A DNA stretch of 64,000 nt, taken from assembly GCA_025964555.1 (NCBI GenBank), contig JAOPYQ010000027.1:1-64000 (forward strand), read 5' to 3'. Shown here piece after piece: positions 43,597 to 52,329 of the stretch. Positions within the stretch are counted from its first letter, which is position 1. Every line of letters begins with the position of its first letter. The position numbers and the translations under genes are program-made. The stretch comes from Thermoleophilia bacterium. GTDB lineage: Bacteria; Actinomycetota; Thermoleophilia; Gaiellales; SKUG01. The notes beneath the pieces are model-generated. The model was not told the DNA's origin. It ran no database searches and saw only the letters and a list, made by a program, of their open reading frames with translations.

Positions 43597-44184
43597 ATGC
43601 AGACAACGGACTCAAGCAAGCGCGTCGTGCCGGTCGGCGCAAACACGCCCACGAGCACGGTCAACTGGGGAGCGATCATCCTCGCCGTGGTGATCGGCAT
43701 GGGCATCACCATGCTGCTGGTCGCGGTCGGTGCCGCGGCCGGCGCGATGGCAGAGGACGGTGACGTCTCCGACGGCGACTCCGGCAAGATCGCCGCAGCA
43801 GTCGGCGCCTGGACCGTCATCGCCGCCCTGGGTGGCACCTTCGTCGGCTCCTACATCGGCGGACGCTTCAACCGTTGGTCCTCGCGCGGCAGCGCTGTGT
43901 ACCACGCGATGGGCGCCTGGGGCGTGTCGATCATCGTCGGCGCATGGCTGGGCGCCTCCGGCACCTCCGGCCTGCTCGGCAGCTCGCTCACCGCGAGCGC
44001 AAACCAGCCGCGCAAGGCGCAGGCCGCTGCAAGCGGGGTCGATCCGAAGGACATCGTCGATGCGATCGGTTGGAGCGGCTGGGCGCTCGCCGGTGGTCTG
44101 GCATTGACGCTCATCGTCGCCGTGACGGCCTGGTGGAGCGGCGCGCATCGCTCGCTCGACGACTTCGAGGTCGAAGCAGCTTGA
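43597..44184 (+). CDS. Membrane protein of unknown function (four helices)
   Basis: The 195-residue protein has four hydrophobic helices (about residues 23-48, 64-88, 105-125 and 155-177), with Gly zippers such as G-G-T-F-V-G-S-Y-I-G-G-R-F. An acidic loop E-D-G-D-V-S-D-G-D-S-G-K lies between the first two. The start at MQTTDSSKR has AAGAGGAG before it. Similar Gly-rich proteins are common stress-related membrane proteins in actinobacteria. I cannot assign a function. A strong terminator follows. Confidence 0.8.
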   Translation: MQTTDSSKRVVPVGANTPTSTVNWGAIILAVVIGMGITMLLVAVGAAAGAMAEDGDVSDGDSGKIAAAVGAWTVIAALGGTFVGSYIGGRFNRWSSRGSAVYHAMGAWGVSIIVGAWLGASGTSGLLGSSLTASANQPRKAQAAASGVDPKDIVDAIGWSGWALAGGLALTLIVAVTAWWSGAHRSLDDFEVEAA

Positions 44185-44205
44185 TCGGCTGGGAGCACAC
44201 TCGTG

Positions 44206-44244
44206 CCTGTGCGATCGGGGGCGTTCGGTCCCCGATCGCACGGG
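44206..44244 (+). terminator. Hairpin terminator after the membrane-protein gene
   Basis: A stem of about 15 bp, with core arms GTGCGATCGGGG and CCCCGATCGCAC and a 9-base loop, lies 22 bases after the stop. No long T-run follows. It separates the membrane-protein gene from the receiver gene. Confidence 0.7.
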
Positions 44245-44288
44245 CGGCGTGTGCCTCGCTGCGCCGAGCAGGCGCGTAGGATTCGCAC

Positions 44289-44687
44289 ATGCCGCCGCCG
44301 ACCGACATGACGTGCAAGGTCGCCATCTGCGATGACGTTGCCGACTTTCGACGCGTCGTGGGTCTCCTGCTGGAGACGGCGCCGGACATGCAGGTGGTGG
44401 GAGAAGCCGGCAACGGTCGCGAGGCGATCGAGCTCGTGCAGGCGGTCGACATCGACGTGCTCCTGCTCGACGTCTCGATGCCGGTGATGGACGGCATGGA
44501 AGCACTGCCGCACCTCGTCGCAGCGTCGCCGGAGACGTCGATCGTGATGATGACCGGTTTCGGGTCGATGACCAAGCGTCGGGAAGCCGATGCGCTCGGT
44601 GCCACTGGCTGGATCGAGAAGGGCACGTCGCCGAACGCGATGGTCGAGGCGATCCGGGCGGCATGTGCCGCCTGCGACGACGCCTAA
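44289..44687 (+). CDS. Single-domain response regulator (CheY-like receiver)
   Basis: The 132-residue protein is a lone receiver domain. The acidic pair lies in A-I-C-D-D-V, the phosphoacceptor Asp in V-L-L-L-D-V-S-M-P, the conserved Thr in M-M-T-G-F, and the Lys in W-I-E-K-G. No output domain is attached. It converges with a GAF protein and has no kinase directly beside it. It may act by protein-protein interaction or as a phosphate sink in a phosphorelay. Start at MPPPTDM with AGGA upstream. Confidence 0.9.
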   Translation: MPPPTDMTCKVAICDDVADFRRVVGLLLETAPDMQVVGEAGNGREAIELVQAVDIDVLLLDVSMPVMDGMEALPHLVAASPETSIVMMTGFGSMTKRREADALGATGWIEKGTSPNAMVEAIRAACAACDDA

Positions 44688-44701
44688 GCCTGCAGCTACA
44701 T

Positions 44702-45424
44702 TCAGAGCCGGACGTCGGCCATGCGGCGCAGCGTCCCGGCGTCCTCGGAGAGCTCGTCGAGGATCCGGCGGCTCGCGGTCAGCGCCGAGGACACGGCGGT
44801 GATGCCGGCTTCGTGTTCACCGAGCTCCAGCTGGAGCTTCGCGAGCGTCAGACCCTGGACGACGTCGTCGTTCAATTCGGTCGCGCGTCGCGCAGCGCCC
44901 TCGACCCGATCGCGCGCAGCACGAGCCGCCAGGCGCAGCTCGAGCTCGTCGACGACGATCGCCGCGAGATCGGCCAGGATCTGCTCGCCGTTGGGTGGCA
45001 GCTCGCGGGGTTCCTTGTCGATGACGCAGAGGGTTCCGAGGTTGAACCCGTCGTTCGTGGTCAGCGGCACGCCGGCATAGAAGCGAAGCCCGAAGTCGCT
45101 CGAGACGAGGGGATTGGCGAGGGTTCGCGGATCCACGTGCGCCTCGCCGACGATCCATGGACCCTCCTGCAGGATCGCGGAGGCACACAGGCCCGCGTCG
45201 CGGCCGATCTCGTCGACACCGTCGAGGCCATACGCAGACTTGAACCAGATGCGATCGGTGTCGACGATGCTGACGATGGCGATCGGCATGTCGAGCAAGG
45301 TGCTTGCGAGCCTCGTCACGCGGTCGAAGGCGCCGTCGGGCGGCGTGTCGAGCACGTCATATCGACGCACGGCGGCGAGGCGCTCCTGCTCGTCGGGCGG
45401 GAGGATGCTGGCTACGTCGGACAT
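44702..45424 (-). CDS. GAF domain protein with kinase-like but His-less dimerisation domain
   Basis: Residues about 20-160 are a GAF sensor domain (R-Y-D-V-L-D-T-P-P, W-F-K-S-A-Y-G-L, C-A-S-A-I-L-Q, F-Y-A-G-V-P-L, G-T-L-C-V-I-D). The last 80 residues look like the HisKA_3 dimerisation part of NarL-type kinases, but read L-N-D-D-V-V-Q-G-L-T, with Asn where the phosphorylated His should be. No ATPase domain follows. Start at MSDVASIL with AAAGGGA before it. It might sense a small molecule or light-like signal and control a partner by dimerisation. Confidence 0.85.
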   Translation of the reverse strand: MSDVASILPPDEQERLAAVRRYDVLDTPPDGAFDRVTRLASTLLDMPIAIVSIVDTDRIWFKSAYGLDGVDEIGRDAGLCASAILQEGPWIVGEAHVDPRTLANPLVSSDFGLRFYAGVPLTTNDGFNLGTLCVIDKEPRELPPNGEQILADLAAIVVDELELRLAARAARDRVEGAARRATELNDDVVQGLTLAKLQLELGEHEAGITAVSSALTASRRILDELSEDAGTLRRMADVRL

Positions 45425-45521
45425 GAGTTCCCTTTCCCCGGATGCAGCTGCATAGGCATCGGCCACGTCACCTTACTGGTGAACGGCGCGCGACGCGCTC
45501 GAACGGGCTCCGCTAGCAACG

Positions 45522-46271
45522 CTAGCGACCACCTCGGTAGCGTCCGCGCGGCCGCGGCTTGGAGATGTCGCCCAGCGCAGCAGCACGGATCGCTCGCTCG
45601 CGCACTGGCGCCGGCTTGCGGTAGCGGATGCGATTCGCCAGCGCGCGACTGCCGCGCCGCCATCGACGCAGCACCCGCCCGACCGGTGAGATCGCGGTCG
45701 ACTGCGACAACACGGTGATCACGCGCCACGGACCGCCATCGTGCTCGGGAGCCGCCACGAGCAGCGCGACCTCGTCGTCGTCGAGCTCACGCGTGGTCCA
45801 TCCGAACCCCGGTCGCAGCGGTGCCGAGGCCGCCCAGCGGGGCGCCTTGAGCGTGAGCCCGTCGCCGTGCAGCGCGCGATCGATCGTCGCCGCGATCCAC
45901 ATCCGGAACTGGTGCGGATCCAGGTGCAGCTGCTCGACCCGTTCGTCGATGCGCTCGCGCGCGTGACGAGTCAGCCGAACCGGGACCTTGCGCGTCCAGC
46001 CCGCCTTGAGCGACACGCCCGACTGCACCACGTCGAACAGCAGCAGCGCGTCCGGAGACGCGCCCACGGTCTCGACGAAATACATCGTCTCGCGCAGCTG
46101 CTTGCCGGGCTGGGCATGCTGCCACGCCTTCGGGATCCGGCGCACGAGCCGCTGCTCGTCCGCCGCCTGCAGCAGCTCGTCGATCGCCCACCGCTCGAGC
46201 GCGTCGTCGTCGTCGAACCACGGAATGAGCGCGCGGCGCGCAGACGTGGTGATGATGAGTTCGTCGTCCAC
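45522..46271 (-). CDS. Hypothetical protein with DUF4258-like H-A-x-x-R motif
   Basis: The 249-residue protein has a central V-R-L-T-R-H-A-R-E-R-I-D-E-R-V stretch that resembles the DUF4258 motif. An upstream part of mixed helices and a very basic C-terminus (R-K-P-A-P-V-R-E-R and a final R-P-R-G-R-Y-R-G-G-R) surround it. The basic tail suggests contact with nucleic acid. There is no membrane segment. The ATG at 46271 gives the start. Function is unknown. Confidence 0.72.
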   Translation of the reverse strand: MDDELIITTSARRALIPWFDDDDALERWAIDELLQAADEQRLVRRIPKAWQHAQPGKQLRETMYFVETVGASPDALLLFDVVQSGVSLKAGWTRKVPVRLTRHARERIDERVEQLHLDPHQFRMWIAATIDRALHGDGLTLKAPRWAASAPLRPGFGWTTRELDDDEVALLVAAPEHDGGPWRVITVLSQSTAISPVGRVLRRWRRGSRALANRIRYRKPAPVRERAIRAAALGDISKPRPRGRYRGGR

Positions 46272-46382
46272 GAGGCTGATGCTAATGCCAGCGTCGCTGC
46301 GCCTGCTGTTTCACGCAGCGCTGGCGCGGTAGTGCTGGGGTGCACGCTCGCGACGAGCGCGGGCCCAGACCAGGGGGAACGC

Positions 46383-46580
46383 ATGGCTGACGACGACGAT
46401 CTGGACGTCGATCCCGCACGCACCGCGGGCGTCGACACCTCCGACCATCACGACCACACGATCGACATAGCGCTCGAGGCGCACCAGCGCCAGCAGTCCG
46501 AGCAGCCCCCCGGCGTGCCCGAGGGCGCGGCCCGCGACGACGAGCTGCCACCGATACGACACTCGCGCCGACTCAACTAG
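46383..46580 (+). CDS. Small acidic protein, 65 aa
   Basis: This short gene has a strong ribosome site (AGGGGGAAC, seven bases from the ATG). The product is very rich in Asp, Glu and His, with D-D-D-D-L-D-V-D and H-H-D-H-T-I-D-I. It is likely disordered and could bind metal through the H-H-D-H segment. I recognise no family. The frame is open far upstream, but the good ribosome site and the change in composition mark this start. Confidence 0.6.
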   Translation: MADDDDLDVDPARTAGVDTSDHHDHTIDIALEAHQRQQSEQPPGVPEGAARDDELPPIRHSRRLN

Positions 46581-46608
46581 CTGCGGCGACCGATCAGCGC
46601 GCGACCAG

Positions 46609-47418
46609 CTACACGCGTTCCGCCGACGCGACCTGCTCACGCACTAGGCGCAGGACGTCCTCCGGAGCATCGAGCTGCGGACAGTGGCCGACGCCGTCGA
46701 GCTCGATCCACTCCGCGTTCGGCAGCCAGGTGCGATACGAATCGCCCGCGACGGGATGCAGGAGTACGCGATCGGCGGTGCCCCACACGATCCTGACCGG
46801 ACAGTCGATCCGATCGCCATCCACGGCCCACGTCAGCTCGTCGGACATGGAGAGCAGCAGCTGGGCGATCGTGCACGCACGAGCGCCGCGCACGATGTGC
46901 ATGAGCAGCTCTCGCGGGATGTGATCACTGGTGGTGACGATCTCGCGCGTTGCGTAGCGTCGCCCCGCACGCGTCTTGGTCAGGACCCGAGCGAGCGGCG
47001 CACCGACCACCAGCTCACGCTGCATGCGCTCGAAGACGCGGCGCGCATGCGCGAAGGAGGCATCGCCGTCGGGCCAGCCTCCCGCAGGCGCGAACGCCGT
47101 CACCGAGCGAGCCCGACCGCGTTCGGCGAGATGCATGGCGACGTACCCGCCGAGCGAGTTGCCGACGATGTGCGCGGTCTCGAAGCCCGCTGCATCCATC
47201 GCCCGCTCCACGCCATCGGCGAGCAGGGTGTCGCTCGAGTACCCGGTGACCTCGGGGCCGCCGGCGTGGCCGAGGAGCGTGGGTGCGAGCACGTCGTGAT
47301 CGCGTTCGAGCTGTGGACGCACGAGGTCCCAGGTGCGCCACGTGTCGGTGAAGCCGTGCAGCAGCACGAGGGGCGTGCCTGAACCGCCGCGGTGCTGGGC
47401 TGTGAAGCGTGGTCGCAT
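46609..47418 (-). CDS. Alpha/beta hydrolase
   Basis: The 269-residue protein is a standard alpha/beta hydrolase. It has the oxyanion H-G-F-T-D-T, the nucleophile elbow G-N-S-L-G-G with catalytic Ser, Asp in I-V-W-G-T-A-D-R-V, and His in L-D-G-V-G-H-C-P. No signal peptide. The cap region has W-P-D-G-D-A-S-F. The substrate is unknown. It is divergent from the large secreted G8 protein. Confidence 0.9.
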   Translation of the reverse strand: MRPRFTAQHRGGSGTPLVLLHGFTDTWRTWDLVRPQLERDHDVLAPTLLGHAGGPEVTGYSSDTLLADGVERAMDAAGFETAHIVGNSLGGYVAMHLAERGRARSVTAFAPAGGWPDGDASFAHARRVFERMQRELVVGAPLARVLTKTRAGRRYATREIVTTSDHIPRELLMHIVRGARACTIAQLLLSMSDELTWAVDGDRIDCPVRIVWGTADRVLLHPVAGDSYRTWLPNAEWIELDGVGHCPQLDAPEDVLRLVREQVASAERV

Positions 47419-47513
47419 GTACCCAGCCTAGCTGTGAACATCCTGCAGTCGGTGTGCTTTTCGGATCAAGGCATCCCGCCGCACGCCGACGCCGGTGTCG
47501 GGGTCGACCGTAC

Positions 47514-50465
47514 GTGGACATCGCATCGAACATCCAGCACTCGTGGCGCGCCTTGCTCGCGCTGCTCGTCGTCGCGCTGTGCCTGCTCGGCGCGGCCGAC
47601 GCATCGGGCGCCGTCGCGCCGCGCAACGGCCTGACCGCGACCTACTACGACGACGCCGCGTTCCGGCGCCCGGTCGTCAACCGCATCGACGCGCGCGTGA
47701 ACTTCGCCTGGCGCACCGCGTCGCCGGCAACGCGCATCGCCCGGGACACGTTCTCGGCGCGGTGGCGCGGCTTCCTCGTCGCGCCGAAGGGCGGCCGCTA
47801 CACGTTGACCACCCGCGCGAGCGACGGTGTGCGGGTCTGGATCGACGGACGGCTGCGCATCAACCGCTGGTCGCGCACCGCCACGCCGAAGACGAACACC
47901 ACCACGCTCACGCTCGCACGAGGCCGACACGCGATCCGCATCGACTACTTCGAGCACACCGGCGACGCCACCATGGCGCTGCTGTGGAAGGGCCCTGGTT
48001 TCCGCAGCCAGGTCGTCCCCACCGGACGCCTGTTCCCCGCCGCCGCGACGAAGGCCGCCGCACCGACGCAGCCGTGGTCGGACCCGAAGACCTGGGGCGG
48101 CGCCGTGCCCGGTGAAGGCGCTGCGGTGACGATCCCCGCCGGCAAGTCGGTGCTGCTCGATCGCGACGTGTCGCTTGCCAACCTGACGATCGACGGCACG
48201 CTGTCGTTCGCACGCCGCGACCTGACCCTCGAGGCCGACTGGGTGCTCGTGCACGGCGCGCTGCAGGTGGGCACCGAAGCGTCGCCCTTCCTGCAGCGGG
48301 CGACGATCCGCCTGCGCGATCGCACCCCGGGGGAGGACGTGATGGGCGTCGGCGACAAGGTCCTCGCAGTGATGGGCGGCGCGCTCGACCTGCACGGCGC
48401 AGCTCGCCCGGGCTGGACCCGCCTCGGGGCGACCGCCGCGAAGGGCTCCGATCGCATCACGCTCGCCACGTCGCCGCCCTGGCGCGTCGGCGATCGGATC
48501 GCGATCGCGTCGACCGACTTCGCGAGCACGCAGGACGAGGAGGCAACCATCACCGAGATCTCGGGCAGCTCCATCACGCTCGACCATGCGCTCGAGTACG
48601 CGCACTACGGGGTGCTGCAGACGCTCGCAGGGCGCACGCTCGACGAGCGCGCGGAGGTCGCGCTGCTCTCGCGCAACGTCACGTTCGAGGGCGAGTCCAC
48701 TTCGAGCGCCAACGGGTTCGGCGCGCAGATCATGGTGATGGACGACGGCTCCGCGAAGGTCGAGGGCGCCGAACTGCAGCGCGTCGGCCAGGAGGGCATC
48801 CTGCGCCGCTACCCGATCCACTTCCACATGCTCGCCGACGGCGGGGCGAAGTCCTACGTGCGCGGCTCGAGCATCCACCACAGCAACAATCGCTGCGCGA
48901 CGATCCATGGCACCAACCAGGTGTCGTTGACCGGCAACGTCTGCTACGACCACGCAGGCCACGGCGTCTTCCTGGAGGACGGCGCCGAGCACGACAACGT
49001 CATCACCGGCAACCTCGGCATGGGCACCCACGCGCCGAAGGACGGCAAGCGCCTGCTTGCCTCCGATGAATCGCCGGCCACCTACTGGCTCACGAACCCG
49101 GACAACGTCGTGCGCGGGAACGTCGCCGCGGGGTCGGAGGGCAACGGCTTCTGGATTGCGCTGCCCGAGCACCCCACCGGCCTGTTCGCCAAGGTCTTCC
49201 CGGGACAGGCGCGGGCGATGTGGAACCGGCGCACCGCGATCACGGAGTTCTCCGGCAACGTCGCCCATTCCAATGGAGGCGACGGCCTGCACTTCGATCG
49301 TGGTCCGCGACCCGACGGCACGACCGAGACGACCCACCACCACGCGCACACCGATCCGGCGGACGATGATTCGAAGACGATCGTGACCGAGCTGCGCGGG
49401 TTCGTGTCGTGGAAGAACCGGGGCGAGGGTGCGTGGCTTCGCGGGTCCGAGCACCACCTGGTCGATGCAACGCTCGCCGACAACGCGGTCGGGGTGACGT
49501 TCGCCTCCGACGACAGCTACCTGCAGGACTCGCTCGTGGTCGGCGAGAGCGCCAACGTCGGCACGCCGGCGTCGTGGGAGGTCAAGTCGGGCGGGGTCGG
49601 GCGGGATGGACGCAGCGCGCCGCGGCCGTGGGACGCCGACTACCCGATCCGCGGGTTCGAGTTCTACGACGGGCTCGTCGGCGTGCAGCGCACGACGTTC
49701 GTCAACTTCCAGCCGTGGACGACGCCGTCGGGTGCGCGCCGTGAGCAGAGCGCGATCGGCTACCACGTCGACGACGACTTCTCGATCCATCCGCGCAACT
49801 CCGCGACTGCCGTGTCGTTCGTCAACGCTCGACCCGTGTACCTCGAGAACCCGGAAGTCGGCCACGACGGGGACGTGTCGGCGGTGTTCCTGGACACGGA
49901 CGGCTCGGTGACCGGGACGCCCGGTCGATCGGTCATGACGCTCAACCCATTCCTGTACGGCGCCGGCTGCGAGACGCGCGTGGACATGAACGCGCAGGTC
50001 TGCACGGGTGACTATGCAACGCTGTACGTCGACGGTGGCACCACGGCGTCGGTGCGCCCGGTCGTGATCACGCGCCCCGACGGGCAGGCCCAGACGCTGC
50101 GGGGCAGCACCGGCGACGACGCGACCGATGCCGGTACCACGATCCTCGCGAACTCCACCTACGGGGTCGCGTTCAACGGGGGCACGCCGCAGCGGGCGCG
50201 ATTCGTGTTCGCGCACGGCGAGAACCGCTGGGCGCGCATCACGATTCCCCACGCCGAAGGGTTCAAGGTCACGCGCTGGGGCTGCGACGTCGGCAAGTCC
50301 GGCTCCTGGTGCTTCGGCGCGACATCGAGCCTCGCCGCGCTCAACGCCCTCAACCGCTCCGGCTACTGGTACGACAATGCCGGGGATGCTGATCCCGCCA
50401 CGGGAACGCTGCACCTGCGCTTCAACTCCGCCGATTCCGACTACGACGAACTCATCGTCGAGTGA
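47514..50465 (+). CDS. Secreted PA14-G8-beta-helix protein, CEMIP-like
   Basis: The 983-residue protein has a signal peptide when started at the GTG at 47514. A PA14 domain follows (L-T-A-T-Y-Y-D-D, W-R-G-F-L-V-A-P, V-W-I-D-G-R-L at about 38-175). Then comes a G8 domain with W-S-D-P-K-T-W-G-G, V-P-G-E-G-A-A-V-T-I-P and L-T-I-D-G-T-L-S-F at about 190-310, and a right-handed beta-helix with H-F-H-M and N-x-C turns. A C-terminal domain with several Cys closes it. This layout is like animal CEMIP/TMEM2 and fibrocystin. It likely binds or degrades glycans outside the cell. Confidence 0.88.
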   Translation: MDIASNIQHSWRALLALLVVALCLLGAADASGAVAPRNGLTATYYDDAAFRRPVVNRIDARVNFAWRTASPATRIARDTFSARWRGFLVAPKGGRYTLTTRASDGVRVWIDGRLRINRWSRTATPKTNTTTLTLARGRHAIRIDYFEHTGDATMALLWKGPGFRSQVVPTGRLFPAAATKAAAPTQPWSDPKTWGGAVPGEGAAVTIPAGKSVLLDRDVSLANLTIDGTLSFARRDLTLEADWVLVHGALQVGTEASPFLQRATIRLRDRTPGEDVMGVGDKVLAVMGGALDLHGAARPGWTRLGATAAKGSDRITLATSPPWRVGDRIAIASTDFASTQDEEATITEISGSSITLDHALEYAHYGVLQTLAGRTLDERAEVALLSRNVTFEGESTSSANGFGAQIMVMDDGSAKVEGAELQRVGQEGILRRYPIHFHMLADGGAKSYVRGSSIHHSNNRCATIHGTNQVSLTGNVCYDHAGHGVFLEDGAEHDNVITGNLGMGTHAPKDGKRLLASDESPATYWLTNPDNVVRGNVAAGSEGNGFWIALPEHPTGLFAKVFPGQARAMWNRRTAITEFSGNVAHSNGGDGLHFDRGPRPDGTTETTHHHAHTDPADDDSKTIVTELRGFVSWKNRGEGAWLRGSEHHLVDATLADNAVGVTFASDDSYLQDSLVVGESANVGTPASWEVKSGGVGRDGRSAPRPWDADYPIRGFEFYDGLVGVQRTTFVNFQPWTTPSGARREQSAIGYHVDDDFSIHPRNSATAVSFVNARPVYLENPEVGHDGDVSAVFLDTDGSVTGTPGRSVMTLNPFLYGAGCETRVDMNAQVCTGDYATLYVDGGTTASVRPVVITRPDGQAQTLRGSTGDDATDAGTTILANSTYGVAFNGGTPQRARFVFAHGENRWARITIPHAEGFKVTRWGCDVGKSGSWCFGATSSLAALNALNRSGYWYDNAGDADPATGTLHLRFNSADSDYDELIVE

Positions 50466-50753
50466 TCAGCGACTGACGTAGCCGCACTCGTCGCACGTCT
50501 TGACGATCTTCACGGGCGCCTCGCGTGGCGACTGACCCGGAGCCGAGAAGCCGACCTGCTCCGACACGAACAGGCCGCGCGCGCCGCAGTTGGGGCACTG
50601 GTCGTTGAAGCGTCGCGACGCCGCGCCACACGCTTCGCACGACAGGCGACCGTCGCTGCCGTCCGGCATGAGGTCCATCGAGCCGCAGGCCGGACACAGC
50701 AGGAGGCCGTCCTCCATGCGAACGTTGGGCAGCTCTTCAGGCGGGGTCGACAT
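50466..50753 (-). CDS. Zinc-ribbon protein with four CxxC knuckles
   Basis: The 95-residue protein has C-P-A-C, C-E-A-C, C-P-N-C and C-D-E-C pairs, enough for two zinc ribbons. The end D-E-C-G-Y is typical of ribbons that contact nucleic acid or protein. No catalytic part. Its stop abuts the stop of the convergent secreted G8 gene. A regulatory or scaffold role is possible, but its partner is unknown. Confidence 0.85.
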   Translation of the reverse strand: MSTPPEELPNVRMEDGLLLCPACGSMDLMPDGSDGRLSCEACGAASRRFNDQCPNCGARGLFVSEQVGFSAPGQSPREAPVKIVKTCDECGYVSR

Positions 50754-50779
50754 GCGGGCAGACTAGCCGCCCGTCGGCC

Positions 50780-51148
50780 TCAGCGCGTTGCGGTGCGCCA
50801 CTGCAGGTCGCTGCCGCGCATCGCAAGCCAACCGGTCGACTGGGTCCATGCCCATGACCAGCCGTTCGCGTATGGCCAGATGTAGACCTGCGTCCGGCAC
50901 GCGACGGTGCGCCTGGACCATGCGCCGTTCCACGCGTAGCCGGTGAGGCTGATCGTGTGGAAGTCGCAGTACGCGGTGCCCCAGCCCTTGTAGCCGGGGT
51001 TGGCGCTGACCATGCTCGAGGCGAGGTCGTTGGAGCAGGACGGATTCGCCCAGCCGCACATGTCGTGATCAGCGAGCGCGCTGGACGGTGCAGCCATGGC
51101 AATCGTGGTGAAGGTGAGCGCAACGAGCGCGAGTCGACGAAGCTTCAT
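50780..51148 (-). CDS. Small secreted protein rich in Trp and Cys
   Basis: The 122-residue protein starts with a clear signal peptide (K-L-R-R-L-A-L-V-A-L-T-F-T and a S-A-L-A cleavage site near residue 26). The mature part has four Cys and many aromatic residues, with G-Y-K-G-W-G-T-A-Y-C and W-P-Y-A-N-G-W-S-W-A-W. It looks like a compact disulfide-bonded exported domain. The family is unknown to me. Its start at 51148 has a GGGGGGACC stretch upstream. Confidence 0.78.
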   Translation of the reverse strand: MKLRRLALVALTFTTIAMAAPSSALADHDMCGWANPSCSNDLASSMVSANPGYKGWGTAYCDFHTISLTGYAWNGAWSRRTVACRTQVYIWPYANGWSWAWTQSTGWLAMRGSDLQWRTATR

Positions 51149-51275
51149 GTGGTCCCCCCTGGAACATCCCTGGTCCGTGTCGCTGGCACGACAGGTCCAC
51201 GCTACGACGACGATCGCGGAGCGAACAGGGGGAACCGACCGAACCGGTCGGGCGGGGGAGGCGGAGCGCGGTGTG

Positions 51276-51743
51276 TCAGGCCGCGCGAGCGAGCCGGGCG
51301 ACCAGGTCGTGCAGCGCAGCAGCGGCCTCGTCGTGCTCGTCGTGGAAGGCGACCGGAGCGAACCCGAACGTCTCGCAGACGAGGTCGAGCAGGAACTCCT
51401 CGCGGTGATCGATCGCATGGTCCGCGCCAGCGAGCTCCGACAGCTCATGCACGAGGCGAGCACCCATGGTGCGACGGTCCGCGTACTGCACGAGCTCCTC
51501 GAGCACGTCGTCGATGCGCGGGGGGGATGCGGCGAGCTCGTCGAGCAGCGCCATCAGCCGCTCGTAGTCGCGACGCCCCTTGGAATGGCGGTCGACGAAG
51601 TGCACGAGCTGCTCCGCCTCCGAGTCGCCGAGGCGGTCATCCGCGAACGCCATGGCGACCAGCAGTCGCAGCTGCACCGTCGTCACGTCGGCGTCGGCGC
51701 CGTAGCGGACATTGTCGATGAGGCGTTGCAGGTGACCGCGCAT
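51276..51743 (-). CDS. TerB-like helical protein
   Basis: The 155-residue protein has the TerB/DjlA-like helical pattern with two acidic metal-binding loops, A-M-A-F-A-D-D-R-L-G-D-S-E and L-A-G-A-D-H-A-I-D-H-R-E-E. TerB domains are linked to membrane stress and to tellurite resistance. The rest of a ter operon is not present here. No signal peptide. Confidence 0.8.
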   Translation of the reverse strand: MRGHLQRLIDNVRYGADADVTTVQLRLLVAMAFADDRLGDSEAEQLVHFVDRHSKGRRDYERLMALLDELAASPPRIDDVLEELVQYADRRTMGARLVHELSELAGADHAIDHREEFLLDLVCETFGFAPVAFHDEHDEAAAALHDLVARLARAA

Positions 51744-51785
51744 GACCCGGTCATCGGCATATTCGGACGGTTTCTTGACCGTTCT

Positions 51786-52301
51786 TCACCACGCCTCGTC
51801 GAACCGGGATCCCCGCCCAATGCGCATCGGACCGCGCACCTGTCGGGGATCCCGCACGACCGCGCCGCCCTGGCGAATCTCGACGACGCCGTCGTCATGC
51901 AGCTGCGCGGCGACGGCACGCACGAGGTCGAGGCGGCTTCGCCAGTGCGCGGCATCCACGACGCGCGCCGCATCGGTGGGGCAGATGGTGGCGTCGGGAT
52001 CGCGCGTTCGAAGCAGTGCGGCGATCGCCGAGCTGGCCCGCGGCTCGAGCTGCTCGTCGGTGAGCGGCTCCCACCAGCGCGGGCCTCGCTCGCCGAGCGC
52101 GACCTTGGCGTCCTGTACGCGCCGCCGCGCGGCGGACCGGGCATCGTCATCAGCGGCGCGATTGGCTGCGGCGACGGCCCGGCGTGCGTCCATGAGCTCG
52201 TTCACGAGGCGCTGCCGGGTGGCGTCCGCGAGCTGGGGATCGCTGATGCGCCAGCGTCGTCCGCCGATCTCCTTGTGGGTCTGCACGGCTGCGTCGGGCA
52301 T
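51786..52301 (-). CDS. DUF3253-domain protein
   Basis: The C-terminal 75 residues match DUF3253, a winged-helix-like unit with P-T-D-A-A-R-V-V, L-V-R-A-V-A-A-Q-L and V-R-G-P-M-R-I-G-R-G. The N-terminal part is a charged helix (L-V-N-E-L-M-D-A-R-R). The start at MPDAAVQTHKE (52301) is preferred over 52436 because the longer form would intrude on the kinase gene. It is 28 bases downstream of the histidine kinase, in the same direction. Confidence 0.75.
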   Translation of the reverse strand: MPDAAVQTHKEIGGRRWRISDPQLADATRQRLVNELMDARRAVAAANRAADDDARSAARRRVQDAKVALGERGPRWWEPLTDEQLEPRASSAIAALLRTRDPDATICPTDAARVVDAAHWRSRLDLVRAVAAQLHDDGVVEIRQGGAVVRDPRQVRGPMRIGRGSRFDEAW

Positions 52302-52329
52302 GAAGCTGGGATGCCCGCCCGCGCGCGCG

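Noticed and set aside
43597-44687. Two-component system with the lone receiver and a kinase beside it
   Set aside because: The upstream gene is only a membrane protein behind a terminator, and the nearest real kinase is 8 kb away.
47466-50414. A 982-residue minus-strand gene
   Set aside because: It is the antisense shadow of the PA14-G8 protein and shows no domain.
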